A DNA stretch of 42,996 bases from Bacilli bacterium (GTDB lineage Bacteria > Bacillota_I > Bacilli_A > RF39 > UBA660): NCBI GenBank assembly GCA_017442305.1, contig JAFRZY010000029.1:1-42996 (forward strand). The letters run 5' to 3'. Under the pieces are notes generated by a model, which was not told where the DNA came from, ran no database searches, and saw only the letters and a list, made by a program, of their open reading frames with translations. Each line of letters opens with the position of its first letter. Positions within the stretch are counted from its first letter, which is position 1. This document shows, one piece after another, positions 15,512-23,995 of the stretch. The position numbers and the translations under genes were made by a program.

Positions 15512-16588
15512 ATGAAGAAAATTATTTTTGCGTTGGTATGTTTATTATTTGTGCCAATCGGAGTAAATGCGATAGGTGTCAAGATAAGTTGTGATGGCGA
15601 AACTTTAGATGCTGATAATAAGCTAGTTAAGAATTGTACTGTTTATGTTGAAAGCGCTACTGAAACGGAAAAATTTTATGGTATAAAACTTGATTGGATA
15701 TTAAATAATGCTACTTTAAAAAGTGCAGAGGTAATGGATTCGCGTATTAAATTTGAATCAAATACAAATGCAGGATTTGCGGTTAAAGTAGAACCGGTTT
15801 ATGGTGATGTAGAGGATACTGGTATTTATATTACGGGATTTACAAAGCTTAATATAGTGAAAGCGAGTTTTTTTGTAACAGATTCTAGTAAAGAATGTAC
15901 AGTAAATATATCGCCAACCGCATGGTCTTGTAAAAGTAATAACGGAACATATTATAATCGGGCTGGTGAAGTTGTAACTTACAAGGAGTTTCAAGCGGAT
16001 TGTGGACAATTAACTTGTGAAGAGTATAATGGAAAATATTATAATAGTAAAGGTGTAGCAGTAAGCGAAAATGAATATAAAGCAGACTGTGGAAAATTTA
16101 GTTGTGAAACAGATAACGGAAAATACTATGGCAATGATGGCAAGGAAATAACAAAAGAGGCTTATGAAAAAGAATGCTTACCACAAAAAGAAATTCCAAA
16201 ATGTAAAATAGAAGATGGGAAATACTATGATTCTGAAGGAAAAGAAGTAACCAAAGAAGCATACGAAAAAGCATGTTTACCTCAAAAAGAAACTCCAAAA
16301 TGTAAAATGGAAGACGGAAAATATTATGATTCTGAAGGAAAAGAAGTAACCAAAGAAGCATACGAAAAAGCATGTTTACCACAAAAAGAAACTCCAAAAT
16401 GTAAAATAGAAGACGGAAAGTATTATGGTTCTGAAGGAAAAGAAGTAACCAAAGAAGTTTATGAAAAAGAATGCCCTGGGGAAGAAGTTAAAACAGGAAT
16501 TGTATCCTATACTGTGATTATTATTGGAATTATGGTTATAGCTGGAACTTTATATTACCATACTAAGAAAAGAAACTATTTTAATTAA
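15512..16588 (+). CDS. Cys-paired tandem-repeat surface protein with C-terminal membrane anchor
   Basis: No known family was recognised. The 358 residues begin with a signal peptide (MKKIIFALVCLLF, cleavage near VNA). A beta-rich domain (about 20-145) is reminiscent of cohesin-type folds. Six repeats follow, each Cys-x(3-4)-GKYY-x(3)-GKE(V/I)TKEAYEK-x-Cys. The first two are 29 residues, later ones 33. A C-terminal membrane span (VSYTVIIIGIMVIAGTLYY) and the basic tail KKRN end the protein. The two Cys per repeat probably form a disulfide. The anchor lacks LPxTG. It has its own promoter and terminator. Confidence 0.8.
   Translation: MKKIIFALVCLLFVPIGVNAIGVKISCDGETLDADNKLVKNCTVYVESATETEKFYGIKLDWILNNATLKSAEVMDSRIKFESNTNAGFAVKVEPVYGDVEDTGIYITGFTKLNIVKASFFVTDSSKECTVNISPTAWSCKSNNGTYYNRAGEVVTYKEFQADCGQLTCEEYNGKYYNSKGVAVSENEYKADCGKFSCETDNGKYYGNDGKEITKEAYEKECLPQKEIPKCKIEDGKYYDSEGKEVTKEAYEKACLPQKETPKCKMEDGKYYDSEGKEVTKEAYEKACLPQKETPKCKIEDGKYYGSEGKEVTKEVYEKECPGEEVKTGIVSYTVIIIGIMVIAGTLYYHTKKRNYFN
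15932..16486 (+). repeat. In-frame tandem repeats within the surface protein gene
   Basis: There are six protein repeats. The units beginning near 16202 and 16301 are almost identical 99-bp copies, and the next one starts the same way, so array length could change by recombination or slippage without a frameshift. Confidence 0.85.
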
Positions 16589-16593
16589 ATAAT

Positions 16594-16626
16594 ATAGCAG
16601 ATGCTTAAAAAAGCATTTGCTTTTTA
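16594..16626 (+). terminator. Terminator of the repeat surface protein gene
   Basis: AGCAGATGCTT-aaaa-AAGCATTTGCT followed by T5. Confidence 0.8.
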
Positions 16627-16642
16627 AGTGTTAATAAATTGC

Positions 16643-16671
16643 TTGACAAATCATATAGTTTAATATATAAT
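16643..16671 (+). promoter_or_regulatory. infC-rpmI-rplT promoter
   Basis: TTGACA (16643-16648), 17 bp, TATAAT (16666-16671): both hexamers are consensus. Confidence 0.9.
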
Positions 16672-16678
16672 CTAATTG

Positions 16679-16810
16679 TTATTGAAAAGGAAAGCGATTT
16701 ACATCCACCTGATTGCAGATAGCAATAGGTAAAAGGCCAAGAAAGATATTTAAAATAAATAGATTAATTAGGACTTTTAGGTGGATATTAGGTTATCTAC
16801 CTTTTTAATT
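16679..16810 (+). promoter_or_regulatory. L20-type leader with transcription attenuator
   Basis: The leader ends in a terminator (AGGTGGATA-ttaggt-TATCTACCT, 16779-16802, then TTTTAATT). ATCCACCT at 16703-16710 can pair with AGGTGGAT of the terminator's 5' arm, giving an alternative antiterminator fold. This matches the layout of Firmicutes infC leaders, where excess ribosomal protein L20 binds the leader and promotes termination. Confidence 0.8.
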
Positions 16811-16828
16811 GTATGGAGGTGCTTTACT

Positions 16829-17353
16829 ATAGCAAATAAAAGAGAAGAATTACCAATTAATGAAGAAATTAAGGTAGCAGAATTAATGGTTATTGGTCCA
16901 AATGGAGAACAAATGGGAGTTAAAAATATTAACGATGCATTAACACTTGCAAACTATGCTGGTTTAGATTTAGTGTTAATGAATGGAAATACTACTCCTG
17001 CTGTTGGAAAAATAATGGATTATAACAAGTACAAATATGAACGTCAAAAGAAACTTAAAGAAGCTCAAAAGAAACAAAGAGAAACAAATAAAGATGTTAA
17101 AGAATATCGTTTATCTGTTACAATCGATGTTCATGACTTTGAGACTAGACGTAGGAATGCTGCAGAGTATTTACAAAAAGGGCATAAAATAAAAGCGTTC
17201 ATAAGATTCAAAGGTCGTCAAATGACTCACCCTGAATTAGGTAAAGATGTACTATTAAAATTTGCAACAGCCTTAGAAGAAAATGCGGTAATTGAGACTC
17301 AACCAAAAATGGAAGGTCGTCAAATGTATATGCTATTAGCACCAAAAAAGTAG
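16829..17353 (+). CDS. infC: Translation initiation factor IF-3, ATA start codon
   Basis: IF-3 binds the 30S subunit and checks start-codon pairing. The start is ATA at 16829, eight bases after GGAGGT (16815-16820). The protein then reads ANKREELPINEEIKVAELMV, as IF-3 should. The longer frame opening at 16781 lies in the attenuator and would be an artefact. Rare start codons (ATT, ATA, ATC) are a known autoregulatory feature of infC because IF-3 discriminates against them. The 174 residues contain the N-domain, a Lys-rich linker (KLKEAQKKQRE) and the C-domain (FIRFKGRQMTHPELG). rpmI and rplT follow closely. Confidence 0.95.
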   Translation: MANKREELPINEEIKVAELMVIGPNGEQMGVKNINDALTLANYAGLDLVLMNGNTTPAVGKIMDYNKYKYERQKKLKEAQKKQRETNKDVKEYRLSVTIDVHDFETRRRNAAEYLQKGHKIKAFIRFKGRQMTHPELGKDVLLKFATALEENAVIETQPKMEGRQMYMLLAPKK

Positions 17354-17368
17354 AAGGAAGGTATTAAA

Positions 17369-17557
17369 ATGGGAAAACAAAAAACTCATAAAGCAAGTAG
17401 TAAAGTTTTTAAGAAAAAAGCAAATGGAACATTAACTTACAAAAAGTCAAATGGTAACCATAAAACTGCAAAAGATAGCGCAAAACAAGTAAGACAAAGA
17501 AGAAATAAAGGAACATTAGCAAAAGGAGATACTAACAGAATTAAAACTGTTATTTAG
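17369..17557 (+). CDS. rpmI: Ribosomal protein bL35
   Basis: This 62-residue, strongly basic protein of the large subunit begins KQKTHKASSKVFKK, the bL35 N-terminal signature. It is the second gene of the conserved infC-rpmI-rplT operon, 12 bases before rplT, and has GAAGGAAGG upstream. Confidence 0.96.
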   Translation: MGKQKTHKASSKVFKKKANGTLTYKKSNGNHKTAKDSAKQVRQRRNKGTLAKGDTNRIKTVI

Positions 17558-17569
17558 TGAGGTGAGAAT

Positions 17570-18115
17570 ATGACAAGAGTTAAAGGCGGATCAGTTTCTA
17601 AAACTAGAAGAAGAAAAGTTTTAAAAGCAGCAAAAGGATATTTTGGATCTAAACATAGATTATATAAAACTGCTCAAGAACAAGTATTCCATAGTGGAGT
17701 ATATGCTTATAGAGACAGAAGACAAAATAAAAGAAATTTCAGAAAATTATGGATTACTCGTATTAATGCAGCATGTCGTGCTAATGAAATTAGTTATTCT
17801 AAATTCATTAATGGTTTAAATCTTGCTGGTGTAACAGTTAACCGTAAAATGTTATCTGAACTTGCTATCGATAATATGGAAGCTTTTGCAAATTTAGTAG
17901 CAATTGCTAAAAGCGCTTTAAATGGAGAAATAGCTGCTCCTAAAAAAGAAGAAGTAAAAGAAACAAAAACTACTGCAAAAAAAGAAGAAAAAGTTGAAGA
18001 AGCAACAGACTTAAGTTCTAAAACTTTAGCTGAATTAAAAGCTATGGCTAAAGAAGCTGGAGTTAAAGGCTATTCTTCAATGAAAAAAGATGAACTTATA
18101 GCTAATTTAAAATAA
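17570..18115 (+). CDS. rplT: Ribosomal protein bL20 with C-terminal Rho-N-like extension
   Basis: bL20 is an early assembly protein of the 50S subunit and the translational or transcriptional autoregulator of this operon in Firmicutes. Residues 1-120 are a complete bL20 ([19 protein letters not shown], then [17 protein letters not shown]). The protein is 181 residues rather than about 118. Residues 121-146 are a Lys/Glu/Thr linker, and 147-181 ([29 protein letters not shown]) look like a Rho-N/SAP-type helical nucleic-acid-binding motif. The extension is in frame with no sign of sequencing error. Confidence 0.95.
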   Translation: MTRVKGGSVSKTRRRKVLKAAKGYFGSKHRLYKTAQEQVFHSGVYAYRDRRQNKRNFRKLWITRINAACRANEISYSKFINGLNLAGVTVNRKMLSELAIDNMEAFANLVAIAKSALNGEIAAPKKEEVKETKTTAKKEEKVEEATDLSSKTLAELKAMAKEAGVKGYSSMKKDELIANLK

Positions 18116-18118
18116 TTA

Positions 18119-18149
18119 TATAAGATACTCAAGAGAGTATCTTTTTTTG
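18119..18149 (+). terminator. infC operon terminator
   Basis: AAGATACTC-aaga-GAGTATCTT followed by T residues. Confidence 0.88.
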
Positions 18150-18157
18150 TGTCAAAC

Positions 18158-18228
18158 AAGTTATTCACAGTTGACAGGAGGGGGGGGTATATTATACTAA
18201 TCCTAGATAATAGAAAGTAGGATAGTAT
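18158..18228 (+). promoter_or_regulatory. G8-spacer promoter of surface protein copy C
   Basis: TTATTCACA (18161-18169) fits the DnaA-box form TTATNCACA. TTGACA is at 18171-18176, eight G at 18180-18187 and TATACT at 18193-18198. The spacer is 16 bp. The leader to ATG 18229 is nearly identical to that of copy B. Confidence 0.8.
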
Positions 18229-19956
18229 ATGAGAAATAAAAAGATAGTAATCACAGTAACAAGTATAGTAGCAGTACTCCTAGTAATAATCGGAGTAACG
18301 TATGCATACTGGTTAGTGACAAAAACACAAACTAATCAAAATGTAATCTCATCAGGATGTTTAGATATATCATTAAGTGGTGAGAAAAACGATATTGAAT
18401 TAACTGATCAATTTCCGATGAGCGATGAAGATGGAATGAAACTAACACCATACGAATTTACAGTAACAAATAACTGTAATACATCAGTAGATTATCAAGT
18501 TAATTTAGAAAGTGTTGGCGATTCTACATCAGCAATTAAAGCAAGTGCTATTAAAGTTGCGCTAAACGATGAAATAAAACTATTAACTGCTGGTGGAAAT
18601 ACAGAACCAACAGTTTCAGGAGCATACGAATCAAATATGATTTTATATGGAACATTAGCTGGGTCATCAGAAGAAACAGAAGAAGATGAAGTAACCTATG
18701 AGTTAAGAATCTGGATAGATGCGAATGCCCCAATAAGTGAACAAAATAAAACATTCCAAAGTAAAATAAGTGTAACAATAGGACAAGGAATAATAAATCC
18801 ATATAAAGAAGGTACATTAGCTTATGATATACTTTCAAATTATGGAGGAATAAGCGCAATAACTGAAGTAACTGATTTTAGTTCTGGGACAACTGCGAGT
18901 GATGCCGGACTATATAAAGCACAAGATGATTTAGGTGTGAGCTATTACTTTAGAGGAGCACCAACAAATAATTATGTTAAATTTGGAACATATTCGGTTG
19001 ATATTATGAATCCTAATTATTTAGATACACCTTATGGCATTTGCCCTTCTGGGGATTGTTCTATATATATTGTTGATGTTTTTGAAACCATGGCTCAATG
19101 CGAAGAAACGAGAAATATTAACCTAAGTAATGGTATGCCATCAGATTATGTTTGCGGGAAAATATTAGATGAAAAAGCGGGGGATCCAATGTATTGGCGA
19201 ATCGTAAGGATTAATGGCGATGGAACAATCCGACTTGTTTATGATGGAACAAGTCCTGTAACAAATAGAACAGCCCATACAGCAACAATCGGTGCTACAG
19301 CATATAACACAAATGCTAATGATCCAAAATATGTAGGATATACCTATGATGTAAATGGTGTTGAAACAGCTAGTACAATTAAAGGTGTAGTAGATGACTG
19401 GTACGAAGAACACTTAAAAGATACATATGAAAAATATATAGCAGATAGTATCTTCTGTAATGATAGAGAAATATATAAGTATCAATATTTAAATGAAGAT
19501 TGGACAGTAATAACAGATCCAAATCAAGCGACGTATATTAATGAATATTATTCTCCATATGGCAGATTAGCAGATAATAAAGCACCAGAATTAACATGTA
19601 CAAATAAAAGTGATAGATATACAACAAATGATAAGTTAGGGAATGGCTTACTAAGTAATCCAGTAGGATTATTAACGGCAGACGAAGTATTCTTTGCAGG
19701 AGGCACAAATTTAGCTAATAATACATATTACCTATATAGCAATGAAAACTATTGGACCTTCTCTCCAGAATCTTTCAATGATGGTTACCCTCAACCATTT
19801 GTGTGGTTTGTTAGTGGCGATGGCATTGTTACAAATACCGGTGTAACCAGTGTTGAAATTAATGCGCGCCCAGTAATCAACTTAAAAGCTGATGTTAAGT
19901 TTACTGGTGATGGTCGAATTGATACAAATACCCCATACGAAATAGTAATGAATTAA
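18229..19956 (+). CDS. Large surface protein, copy C
   Basis: This 575-residue paralogue of A, B and D has the same signal peptide and N-domain (about 1-190, almost identical). It is the shortest full copy: the central YWYG...ECRNGTKTCG module found in A and B is absent, and the chain passes from SNYGG almost directly to TTASDAGLYKAQDDLG. A short Cys-containing insert (AQCEETR, DYVCGK) precedes WRIVRINGDG (about residue 323). The end is RPVINLKADVKFTG. It lies alone between rplT and ftsA and is transcribed from its own G8 promoter. Confidence 0.85.
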   Translation: MRNKKIVITVTSIVAVLLVIIGVTYAYWLVTKTQTNQNVISSGCLDISLSGEKNDIELTDQFPMSDEDGMKLTPYEFTVTNNCNTSVDYQVNLESVGDSTSAIKASAIKVALNDEIKLLTAGGNTEPTVSGAYESNMILYGTLAGSSEETEEDEVTYELRIWIDANAPISEQNKTFQSKISVTIGQGIINPYKEGTLAYDILSNYGGISAITEVTDFSSGTTASDAGLYKAQDDLGVSYYFRGAPTNNYVKFGTYSVDIMNPNYLDTPYGICPSGDCSIYIVDVFETMAQCEETRNINLSNGMPSDYVCGKILDEKAGDPMYWRIVRINGDGTIRLVYDGTSPVTNRTAHTATIGATAYNTNANDPKYVGYTYDVNGVETASTIKGVVDDWYEEHLKDTYEKYIADSIFCNDREIYKYQYLNEDWTVITDPNQATYINEYYSPYGRLADNKAPELTCTNKSDRYTTNDKLGNGLLSNPVGLLTADEVFFAGGTNLANNTYYLYSNENYWTFSPESFNDGYPQPFVWFVSGDGIVTNTGVTSVEINARPVINLKADVKFTGDGRIDTNTPYEIVMN

Positions 19957-19983
19957 AGAAGAAACCAATTCTTCTTTTTCTTT
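19953..19983 (+). terminator. Copy C terminator
   Basis: AAGAAGAA-acca-ATTCTTCTT followed by a T-rich run. Confidence 0.75.
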
Positions 19984-19986
19984 TGG

Positions 19987-20015
19987 TTGCAGAATCTTCC
20001 TAATTTTTGTATAAT
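19987..20015 (+). promoter_or_regulatory. ftsA promoter
   Basis: TTGCAG (19987-19992), 17 bp, TATAAT (20010-20015). Confidence 0.7.
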
Positions 20016-20045
20016 TATTATTAGTAGATAATAAGGAGTGTCAAT

Positions 20046-21290
20046 ATGAGAAGAATAATTGCTAGTTTAGATATTGGTTCAAATTCTATAAAGTTAGTTA
20101 TTGGTGAAATAGTTAAAAGCCGTCTTAATATTTTAGCAGCTTTAGATACTCCTAGTCGTGGTATAAAAAAAGGATTTATAGTAAATAGCGAGAGTGCAAT
20201 AGAAGCTTTAAGCGAAATATTTAATAAAGCTGAAGATATGCTTGGGCTTAAAATAAAAAAAGTTATTGCTAGTGTACCTTCCAATTTTGCGGAATGCTTT
20301 TTATCTGAAGGAAGCAGTACAATAACAAATGAAAATAAAGTTGTAGGGCCTAATGATATAGTAAGAGCAATGCAAGCTAGTGTTTATAATAAAATTCAAG
20401 ATAATATGGAACTTGTAACAATTATCCCTACAATATTCAGAATAAATGATACGGATGTAGTAAAAAATCCTAAAAATATGATTGCGGATAAATTAACTGT
20501 TAAATCAGTTATTGTAAGTGTTCCCAAAAAGAATGTAATGCCAATAGTTAAATGCTTAGAAAGAATTGGAGTAGAAGTTGTTGATATAGCACTATCTTCA
20601 TTAGGAGATTATGCTTTAGCTAAAACTAAAGATTCTTCTAAGGAAGTAGGGGCTTTAATTAATATTGGGGATTCTACAACTACAGTTTCAATATTTAACC
20701 GAGGAGTTTTAACTAATACCGAGGTAATTGATTTAGGCGGTCAAAATATTGATAATGATATAGCGTTTATTTATAAGATTCCGAGAACTGAAGCTAAGTA
20801 TTTAAAAGAAAATTTGAGTTTAGCTCATAAGCGTTTAGCGGTTCCAAGTGAGTATGTTATTGTTACTGACAAAAATGGTGAATCAGTAAAAGTTAATCAG
20901 TATGAAATTAGTGAAGTTGTTATGAGTAGGTTAGAAGAAATGCTTAATTTAGCAAAAAAACAAATTAACCTCTTAACAAAAAAGGAAATTAGTTATATAA
21001 TATTCACAGGAGGAGTAACGGAGTCTGTAGATTTTGGATTACTTCTAGAAGAAATATTTGGTAATAATGTTATATTATCTCAAGTATCTGAATTGGGTGT
21101 TAGGGATAATAAATATTCGACTAGTGTCGGATTAATCAAATATTATAATGGTAGATTAAAATTAAGAAACAAAGAATTTTCGATATTTAGTATTGAAGAA
21201 CAAGAAGAGTTAAGTGGTTTAACTAGAAAAGTAAATATTTCAGAAAACTCAATATTAGGTAAGTTATTCGGATATTTTTTTGATAATTAA
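20046..21290 (+). CDS. ftsA: Cell division protein FtsA
   Basis: FtsA is an actin-like ATPase that tethers FtsZ to the membrane. The 414 residues begin with the phosphate-1 motif [15 protein letters not shown]. Domain 1C ([10 protein letters not shown]) is present, then the second nucleotide-binding part ([23 protein letters not shown]) and a C-terminal amphipathic helix ([12 protein letters not shown]) for membrane binding. AAGGAG precedes the start. ftsZ follows after 11 bases. Confidence 0.93.
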   Translation: MRRIIASLDIGSNSIKLVIGEIVKSRLNILAALDTPSRGIKKGFIVNSESAIEALSEIFNKAEDMLGLKIKKVIASVPSNFAECFLSEGSSTITNENKVVGPNDIVRAMQASVYNKIQDNMELVTIIPTIFRINDTDVVKNPKNMIADKLTVKSVIVSVPKKNVMPIVKCLERIGVEVVDIALSSLGDYALAKTKDSSKEVGALINIGDSTTTVSIFNRGVLTNTEVIDLGGQNIDNDIAFIYKIPRTEAKYLKENLSLAHKRLAVPSEYVIVTDKNGESVKVNQYEISEVVMSRLEEMLNLAKKQINLLTKKEISYIIFTGGVTESVDFGLLLEEIFGNNVILSQVSELGVRDNKYSTSVGLIKYYNGRLKLRNKEFSIFSIEEQEELSGLTRKVNISENSILGKLFGYFFDN

Positions 21291-21301
21291 GGAGAGTATG
21301 T

Positions 21302-22369
21302 ATGAACGGATTAATGATGGATCAAATTGCAAAAATTAAAGTTGTTGGTGTTGGTGGCGGTGGCTGCAACGCAGTTAACAGAATGATCGAAGAAGGAGTT
21401 AAAGGTGTTGAGTTTATCGTAGTTAATACCGATTTACAAGTATTAAATGCAAGTAGAGCGGAAAATAAAATTCAAATTGGTTCTAATATTACTGATGGAC
21501 TAGGAGCTGGAGCTAATCCAGAAATTGGTAGAGCAGCTGCCCTAGAAAGTAAAGTAGAATTAGAAGAAGCATTACAAGGAGCAGATATGGTATTTGTTGC
21601 TTGTGGTTTAGGTGGAGGTACTGGTACTGGTGCTGCTCCAATTATTGCGGAAATTGCTCAAGAACTTGGTGCTTTAACTGTAGGTATAGTTACTAAACCG
21701 TTCCGTTTTGAAGGAAAGAAAAGAATGGAAAATGCTCTTCTTGGTTTAGAAGAACTAAAGAAACATGTTGATACATTAATCATTATTCCAAACGATAGAT
21801 TAAGAGATATAATTGATAAAACTACAAGTTTTGAAGATGCATTCAAAGAAGTAGATAACGTACTTCATAGAGGTGTACAATCTATCTCAGATTTGATTGC
21901 TGTTACTGGAGTTATTAACCTTGACTTTGCTGATGTAAAAGCAGTTATGGAAAAAAGCGGAAGCGCAATTATTGGTATTGGCTGTAATGCTGGTGAAAAT
22001 AGAGCGATTGAAGCTGCTCGTCAGGCCGTTGCTAACTCACTTCTTGAAGCAACTATCGAGGGAGCAACAAATGCTATTGTTAACGTAACAGGTGGTAAAA
22101 ACCTTACATTATTCGAAATTGAAGATGCTGTTGAAACTGTTAGAGAAGCAGCTAATAGTGATGTTAACATTATCTTTGGTGCTATTAAGAACGAAAACTT
22201 AACTGATGAAGTAATAGTTACAGTAATCGCTACCGGTTTTGATGAAACTGTAAACGAAGAAGAAACTCTATATAGTGATAATGATAGAATAGTTCCTCGT
22301 CGTAGAGTTGTAGCGGATGACGAAGATTTAGATATTCCACCATTTTTAAGAAGCAGAGATGATTTCTAA
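21302..22369 (+). CDS. ftsZ: Cell division GTPase FtsZ
   Basis: FtsZ is the tubulin-like protein forming the division ring. The 355 residues contain the GTP-binding loop [10 protein letters not shown], an N-terminal [14 protein letters not shown], the T7-loop region [11 protein letters not shown] and the C-terminal tail ending [12 protein letters not shown], the conserved peptide that binds FtsA. The start could be ATG 21302 or internal Met codons a few residues on. It overlaps nothing and ends at a clear terminator. Confidence 0.97.
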   Translation: MNGLMMDQIAKIKVVGVGGGGCNAVNRMIEEGVKGVEFIVVNTDLQVLNASRAENKIQIGSNITDGLGAGANPEIGRAAALESKVELEEALQGADMVFVACGLGGGTGTGAAPIIAEIAQELGALTVGIVTKPFRFEGKKRMENALLGLEELKKHVDTLIIIPNDRLRDIIDKTTSFEDAFKEVDNVLHRGVQSISDLIAVTGVINLDFADVKAVMEKSGSAIIGIGCNAGENRAIEAARQAVANSLLEATIEGATNAIVNVTGGKNLTLFEIEDAVETVREAANSDVNIIFGAIKNENLTDEVIVTVIATGFDETVNEEETLYSDNDRIVPRRRVVADDEDLDIPPFLRSRDDF

Positions 22370-22397
22370 GAAGATTATTTAATCTTCTTTTTTTATT
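22365..22397 (+). terminator. ftsAZ terminator
   Basis: AGAAGATT-attt-AATCTTCT followed by T7. Confidence 0.88.
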
Positions 22398-22445
22398 GTC
22401 CAAAATTTAAAAACGACAAATAATTTATTCTTTCTTTTGTATAAT
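22396..22445 (+). promoter_or_regulatory. spoIIG promoter with Spo0A-box-like sites
   Basis: A -10 TATAAT lies at 22440-22445. TGTCCAA (22397-22403) and, on the minus strand, TTTGTCG (22420-22414) resemble the Spo0A box TGTCGAA, with the second site where a -35 would be. That is the arrangement of the Bacillus spoIIG promoter. Both sites are imperfect. Confidence 0.4.
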
Positions 22446-22461
22446 CAAATTGGTGATAATA

Positions 22462-23259
22462 ATGACTGTTTATCTTGATTTAGTATTATTTTTAAACTTT
22501 GCCTTTGATTTTTTACTTTTACTAGCTGTTAATATTGTTTTAAAAAGAAATGTTAAATTAAGAAGAATTTTATTAGGATCTATAATAGGTAGTTTAAGTA
22601 TATTATTTTTGTTTATCAAATTAAATTCTTTTGCGTTGTTTTTATTAAAAATGATAATAAGCATTATAATGTCTTTAGTTACGTTTAAATATAAATCGCT
22701 TAAATATACTTTTAATAATTTATTATATTTATACATGATTAGCACAATATTAGGAGGCTTTCTTTATCTACTTAATATCGAATTTAGCTATAAACAAGAA
22801 GGGTTAGTGTTTTATTTTAAAGGTTTATCTATAAATTTTATTATTCTTTTATTGGTCGCGCCAATAATAATTTATATTTATATAAGACAAACAAAGTCTT
22901 TAAAAAATAATTATAGTTGTTATTATAAAATTGAAATTATATTTAAAAATAATCAAAGTATTACCTTAAATGCTTTTTTAGATACTGGAAATAAGCTAAA
23001 AGATCCAATTACTAAAAAAGGTATTATTTTAATTAATAAAGAAGTTATAAAAGGAAAATATAATATTCGTAGTCCTATGTATGTTCCATATAATAGTTTG
23101 AATAATCATGGTTTATTAAAATGTTTTGCTCCAAAATATATAGTTATAGAAAATAAGATTTATACAAATTTTTTGGTTGGACTTTCAGATAATAAAATTA
23201 ATATTGATGGAGTAGATTGTCTTTTAAATTATAAATTAATGGAGGAATTAAAATGTTAA
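22462..23259 (+). CDS. spoIIGA: Sporulation sigma-E processing peptidase SpoIIGA
   Basis: This is the membrane aspartic protease that activates pro-sigma-E in the mother cell. ATG 22462 is preferred (TVYLDLVLFLNFAFDFLLL, as in the family). The N-terminal half has about five membrane spans. The cytoplasmic protease half contains the catalytic motif FLDTGN. At 265 residues it is a little shorter than the Bacillus protein. The stop overlaps the sigE start by seven bases, tying synthesis of protease and substrate together. Confidence 0.9.
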   Translation: MTVYLDLVLFLNFAFDFLLLLAVNIVLKRNVKLRRILLGSIIGSLSILFLFIKLNSFALFLLKMIISIIMSLVTFKYKSLKYTFNNLLYLYMISTILGGFLYLLNIEFSYKQEGLVFYFKGLSINFIILLLVAPIIIYIYIRQTKSLKNNYSCYYKIEIIFKNNQSITLNAFLDTGNKLKDPITKKGIILINKEVIKGKYNIRSPMYVPYNSLNNHGLLKCFAPKYIVIENKIYTNFLVGLSDNKINIDGVDCLLNYKLMEELKC

Positions 23260-23936
23260 GAAAAATTATAGAGTTTTTAAAATTGAAATATAATGAATGT
23301 TTTTTTATTGGTAGTACGGATAAATTGCCGCCACCTTTGTCAAAAGATGATGAATTAAAATATTTGATTGAAGCAAAAAAAGGGAATGAAGCAGCCCGAA
23401 ATATATTAATTGAGCATAATCTTCGTCTAGTAGTTTTTTTAGCTAAAAAATATGAAAATACTGGTTATGATATTGAAGATTTAGTAAGTATTGGTTCAAT
23501 TGGATTAATAAAAGGAATTAATACTTATAAGATTGATAAAAATATTAAACTAGCAACTTATGCATCACGATGTATCGCTAATGAAATATTAATGTTTTTA
23601 AGAAAAAATAAGAAACGTAAAGGTGAGATTAGTTTTGAAGATGCGCTTAATTATGATGCTGAAGGAAATGAATTACATTTAGAGGATATTTTAGGGACAG
23701 AAGATGATGTTGTGCCTAAAGAGTTTGAAGATAGGATGGATAAAGAACGGTTAGAAAAAGAGATAAGTATTTTAGATGAACGCGAAAAAAATATAATGAC
23801 TCTTAGATATGGCCTTTTTAACACTAAAGAATATACCCAAAAAGAAGTGGCAAATATGCTTGGAATAAGTCAATCTTATATTTCGCGAATTGAGAAAAAA
23901 GTTATAAAAAAATTAAAAACTGTCATGAAAATATAA
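23253..23936 (+). CDS. sigE: Sporulation sigma factor E (pro-form)
   Basis: This is the early mother-cell sigma factor. A short pro-sequence (about 18 residues, MLRKIIEFLKLKYNECFF) precedes IGSTDKLPPPLSKDDE, which aligns with the Bacillus pro-sigma-E processing region. Region 2 (NLRLVVFLAKKYENTG, IEDLVSIGSIGLIKGINTY) and region 4 (YTQKEVANMLGISQSYISRIEKK) are complete. Position after spoIIGA separates it from sigK. Ribosome site GGAGG lies in the spoIIGA end. Confidence 0.93.
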   Translation: MLRKIIEFLKLKYNECFFIGSTDKLPPPLSKDDELKYLIEAKKGNEAARNILIEHNLRLVVFLAKKYENTGYDIEDLVSIGSIGLIKGINTYKIDKNIKLATYASRCIANEILMFLRKNKKRKGEISFEDALNYDAEGNELHLEDILGTEDDVVPKEFEDRMDKERLEKEISILDEREKNIMTLRYGLFNTKEYTQKEVANMLGISQSYISRIEKKVIKKLKTVMKI

Positions 23937-23948
23937 TTTTATGAATAA

Positions 23949-23992
23949 AAAAGCTCTTTTTATATCAAAAATATGATATGAAAGGAGCTTTT
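23949..23992 (+). promoter_or_regulatory. 19-bp hairpin sequestering the sigG ribosome site
   Basis: Bases 23949-23967 pair with 23974-23992 without interruption (two G-U pairs, 6-nt loop). The 3' arm contains AAAGGAG (23981-23987), the Shine-Dalgarno of sigG. Read-through mRNA from spoIIGA-sigE would therefore be poorly translated for sigG. A hairpin of this kind is known for the Bacillus subtilis sigG leader. Confidence 0.8.
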
Positions 23993-23995
23993 AAA

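Noticed and set aside
16098-16397. Minus-strand frame of about 99 codons inside the repeat surface gene
   Set aside because: It is a mirror of the repeat array on the other strand with no ribosome site. Its apparent repeats come from the real gene.
15932-16486. CRISPR-like array
   Set aside because: The repeats are in frame, contiguous and translated. There are no unique spacers and no cas genes.
18229-19956. Diversity-generating retroelement target
   Set aside because: The variable surface genes end in RPV-type motifs reminiscent of C-type-lectin-like folds, but no reverse transcriptase, template repeat or adenine-specific variation was found in the window.
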